64,000 nt of DNA from Exiguobacterium qingdaonense (GTDB lineage: Bacteria > Bacillota > Bacilli > Exiguobacteriales > Exiguobacteriaceae): contig NZ_JACSKY010000001.1 of the NCBI RefSeq assembly GCF_018617855.1, forward strand, positions 372,001 to 436,000, in the 5' to 3' direction. A program made the translations under genes and the position numbers. Positions 63,106 to 64,000 of the stretch are shown one piece after another; the first letter of the stretch is position 1, and each line of letters opens with the position of its first letter. The notes under the pieces were generated by a model, which did not search any database, had not been told where the DNA came from, and worked only from the letters and a program-made list of their open reading frames with translations.

Positions 63106-64000
63106 TTATAGTAAGTCTGCCGCGAGCCGGGCGAGTGAAGAACGCTCCCCTTTCACGAGTTGGACGTGTCCGAAGACGTTTTGTCCTTTAAAACGTTCCA
63201 CCGCGTACGTCAATCCGTTTGAATACTCATCTAAATACGGGTGATCGATCTGATATGGGTCCCCGACGAGTACGATTTTCGAGTTTTCCCCGACGCGAGT
63301 GAGAATCGTCTTGATCTCATGCTTCGTCAAGTTTTGTGCCTCGTCAATGATGATGAACTGGTCGGGCATGCTTCTGCCTCGAATATAAGTCAACGCTTCT
63401 AGTTGTATCGACTTCATCCCTGCCAAAATGTTACCGAGCTCGTCTTTAGAGTTGGCGTTGAATAAAAACTCTAAATTATCATAGATCGGTTGCATCCAAG
63501 GACGTAGCTTGTCTTCCATTTCCCCTGGCAAATAGCCGATATCGTTCCCCATCGGTACGACCGGACGAGCGACGACCAGCTTATTGTAACGCTGTTCATC
63601 CTCTACGAGTGAGAGCCCCGCCGCTAACGCGAGGAGCGTCTTCCCCGTACCGGCCTTTCCAAGCAATGTGACGAACGGGATGTCATCTCGGAGCAAAAGG
63701 TCAAGAGCCATCCGTTGTTGCACGTTTCGCGGATGGATTCCCCAAATGTGATCAGCGTCTAACGCCAATGGGCGTATGATCGGTTGTAACGCGTCGACGA
63801 CGGCGAGCGCACTGGCTTTTGAAATATTGCTTTTCAAGACGACAAACGCGTTTGGATACAATGCTTGCTTCGTCAACGCCGATGTCGGCAATTGACGCAC
63901 TTTATAAAATTCATCGATGATGGACTGGTCGACTTCGATTTCTCGATAGCCAGCGTAAAGATTGGTCGTATCGACGATATGGTCGGTCAAATAATCTTCT
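63106..64000 (-). CDS. ylaK: PhoH family ATPase (YlaK-type, PIN-PhoH), 5' end outside window
   Basis: At least 298 residues of the C-terminal part are present, and the frame continues past 64000 without a start. It has the Walker A loop LLGKAGTGKTLLAL, Walker B FIIIDEAQNLT and an arginine-containing C-terminal end (RSSLARLAADLL). The missing N-terminus would carry the PIN nuclease domain in YlaK-type proteins, which act as NTP-dependent RNA helicase-nucleases. An apparent TTG start at 63990 is not the real one, since the frame and homology run through it. Confidence 0.9.
   Translation of the reverse strand, partial: EDYLTDHIVDTTNLYAGYREIEVDQSIIDEFYKVRQLPTSALTKQALYPNAFVVLKSNISKASALAVVDALQPIIRPLALDADHIWGIHPRNVQQRMALDLLLRDDIPFVTLLGKAGTGKTLLALAAGLSLVEDEQRYNKLVVARPVVPMGNDIGYLPGEMEDKLRPWMQPIYDNLEFLFNANSKDELGNILAGMKSIQLEALTYIRGRSMPDQFIIIDEAQNLTKHEIKTILTRVGENSKIVLVGDPYQIDHPYLDEYSNGLTYAVERFKGQNVFGHVQLVKGERSSLARLAADLL

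Overview
The window reads as a chromosomal segment of a low-to-mid GC Bacillales bacterium, most likely Exiguobacterium or a close relative. This rests on the gene order, which follows the Bacillus subtilis ylaK-ylaN-ftsW-pycA-cta-ylb-dcw-ylm-divIVA-ileS-lspA-pyr-yloA backbone. The sporulation genes that interrupt that backbone in Bacillus (spoVD, spoVE, spoIIGA-sigE-sigG) are missing, and so are mraZ, murE and murB. The taxon is inferred from protein and synteny resemblance. Almost everything is core housekeeping on the minus strand. No rRNA, tRNA, CRISPR array or prophage was seen.

Region by region: 1-3.9 kb holds the divergent gmk (5' end only) and rqcH (ribosome quality control), then a two-gene operon for a predicted aromatic-acid exporter and a DUF4097-like membrane protein. 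3.9-16.9 kb is the complete UMP operon pyrR-pyrP-pyrBC-carAB-pyrKDFE, with three PyrR RNA-binding sites. An IS200/IS605-type tnpB element sits inside its leader, between the attenuator and pyrR. 16.9-21.4 kb carries rluD, lspA and ileS with a T-box leader. 21.4-36.7 kb is the cell-division and wall cluster (divIVA, ylmH, ylmG, sepF, ylmE, ylmD, ftsZ, ftsA, divIB, murG, murD, mraY, murF, pbpB, ftsL, rsmH). 36.8-45.8 kb carries bshC, a DUF3397 gene, panE, rpmF, yceD, tmcAL, ylbL, coaD, rsmD, ylbG, ylbF, an ATP-grasp gene and a yugN-like gene. 46-54.6 kb encodes the caa3 cytochrome oxidase (ctaCDEF), its assembly factors (ctaG, ctaM, sco), heme O/A synthases (ctaB, ctaA) and a small Asp23-like protein. 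54.6-64 kb has a photolyase, pyruvate carboxylase, ftsW, ylaN, a ylaL-position gene, an MFS exporter and a phoH/ylaK gene cut by the window end.

How parts work together: the pyr genes make UMP from bicarbonate, glutamine and aspartate, and PyrR bound to UMP acts at three RNA hairpins. Two of these sit before classical terminators. The third, before pyrP, overlaps the Shine-Dalgarno with no terminator, which suggests translational control. tnpB is transcribed downstream of the first attenuator, so an RNA-guided nuclease and its guide RNA appear to be under pyrimidine control. The predicted guide begins at the ribosome-binding site of pyrR. The division cluster links precursor synthesis (mraY, murF, murD, murG) to the divisome (FtsL, DivIB, PBP2B, FtsA, FtsZ, SepF, FtsW). 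The cta genes form a terminal-oxidase module with a CRP/FNR-type palindrome between the divergent ctaB and ctaA.

The most unusual points are the tnpB insertion into the pyr attenuator region, the PyrR site over the pyrP ribosome-binding site, a hairpin between the Shine-Dalgarno and start of the ATP-grasp gene, a perfect 10-bp inverted repeat upstream of ylaN, and the uncharacterised small protein in the oxidase-assembly operon.
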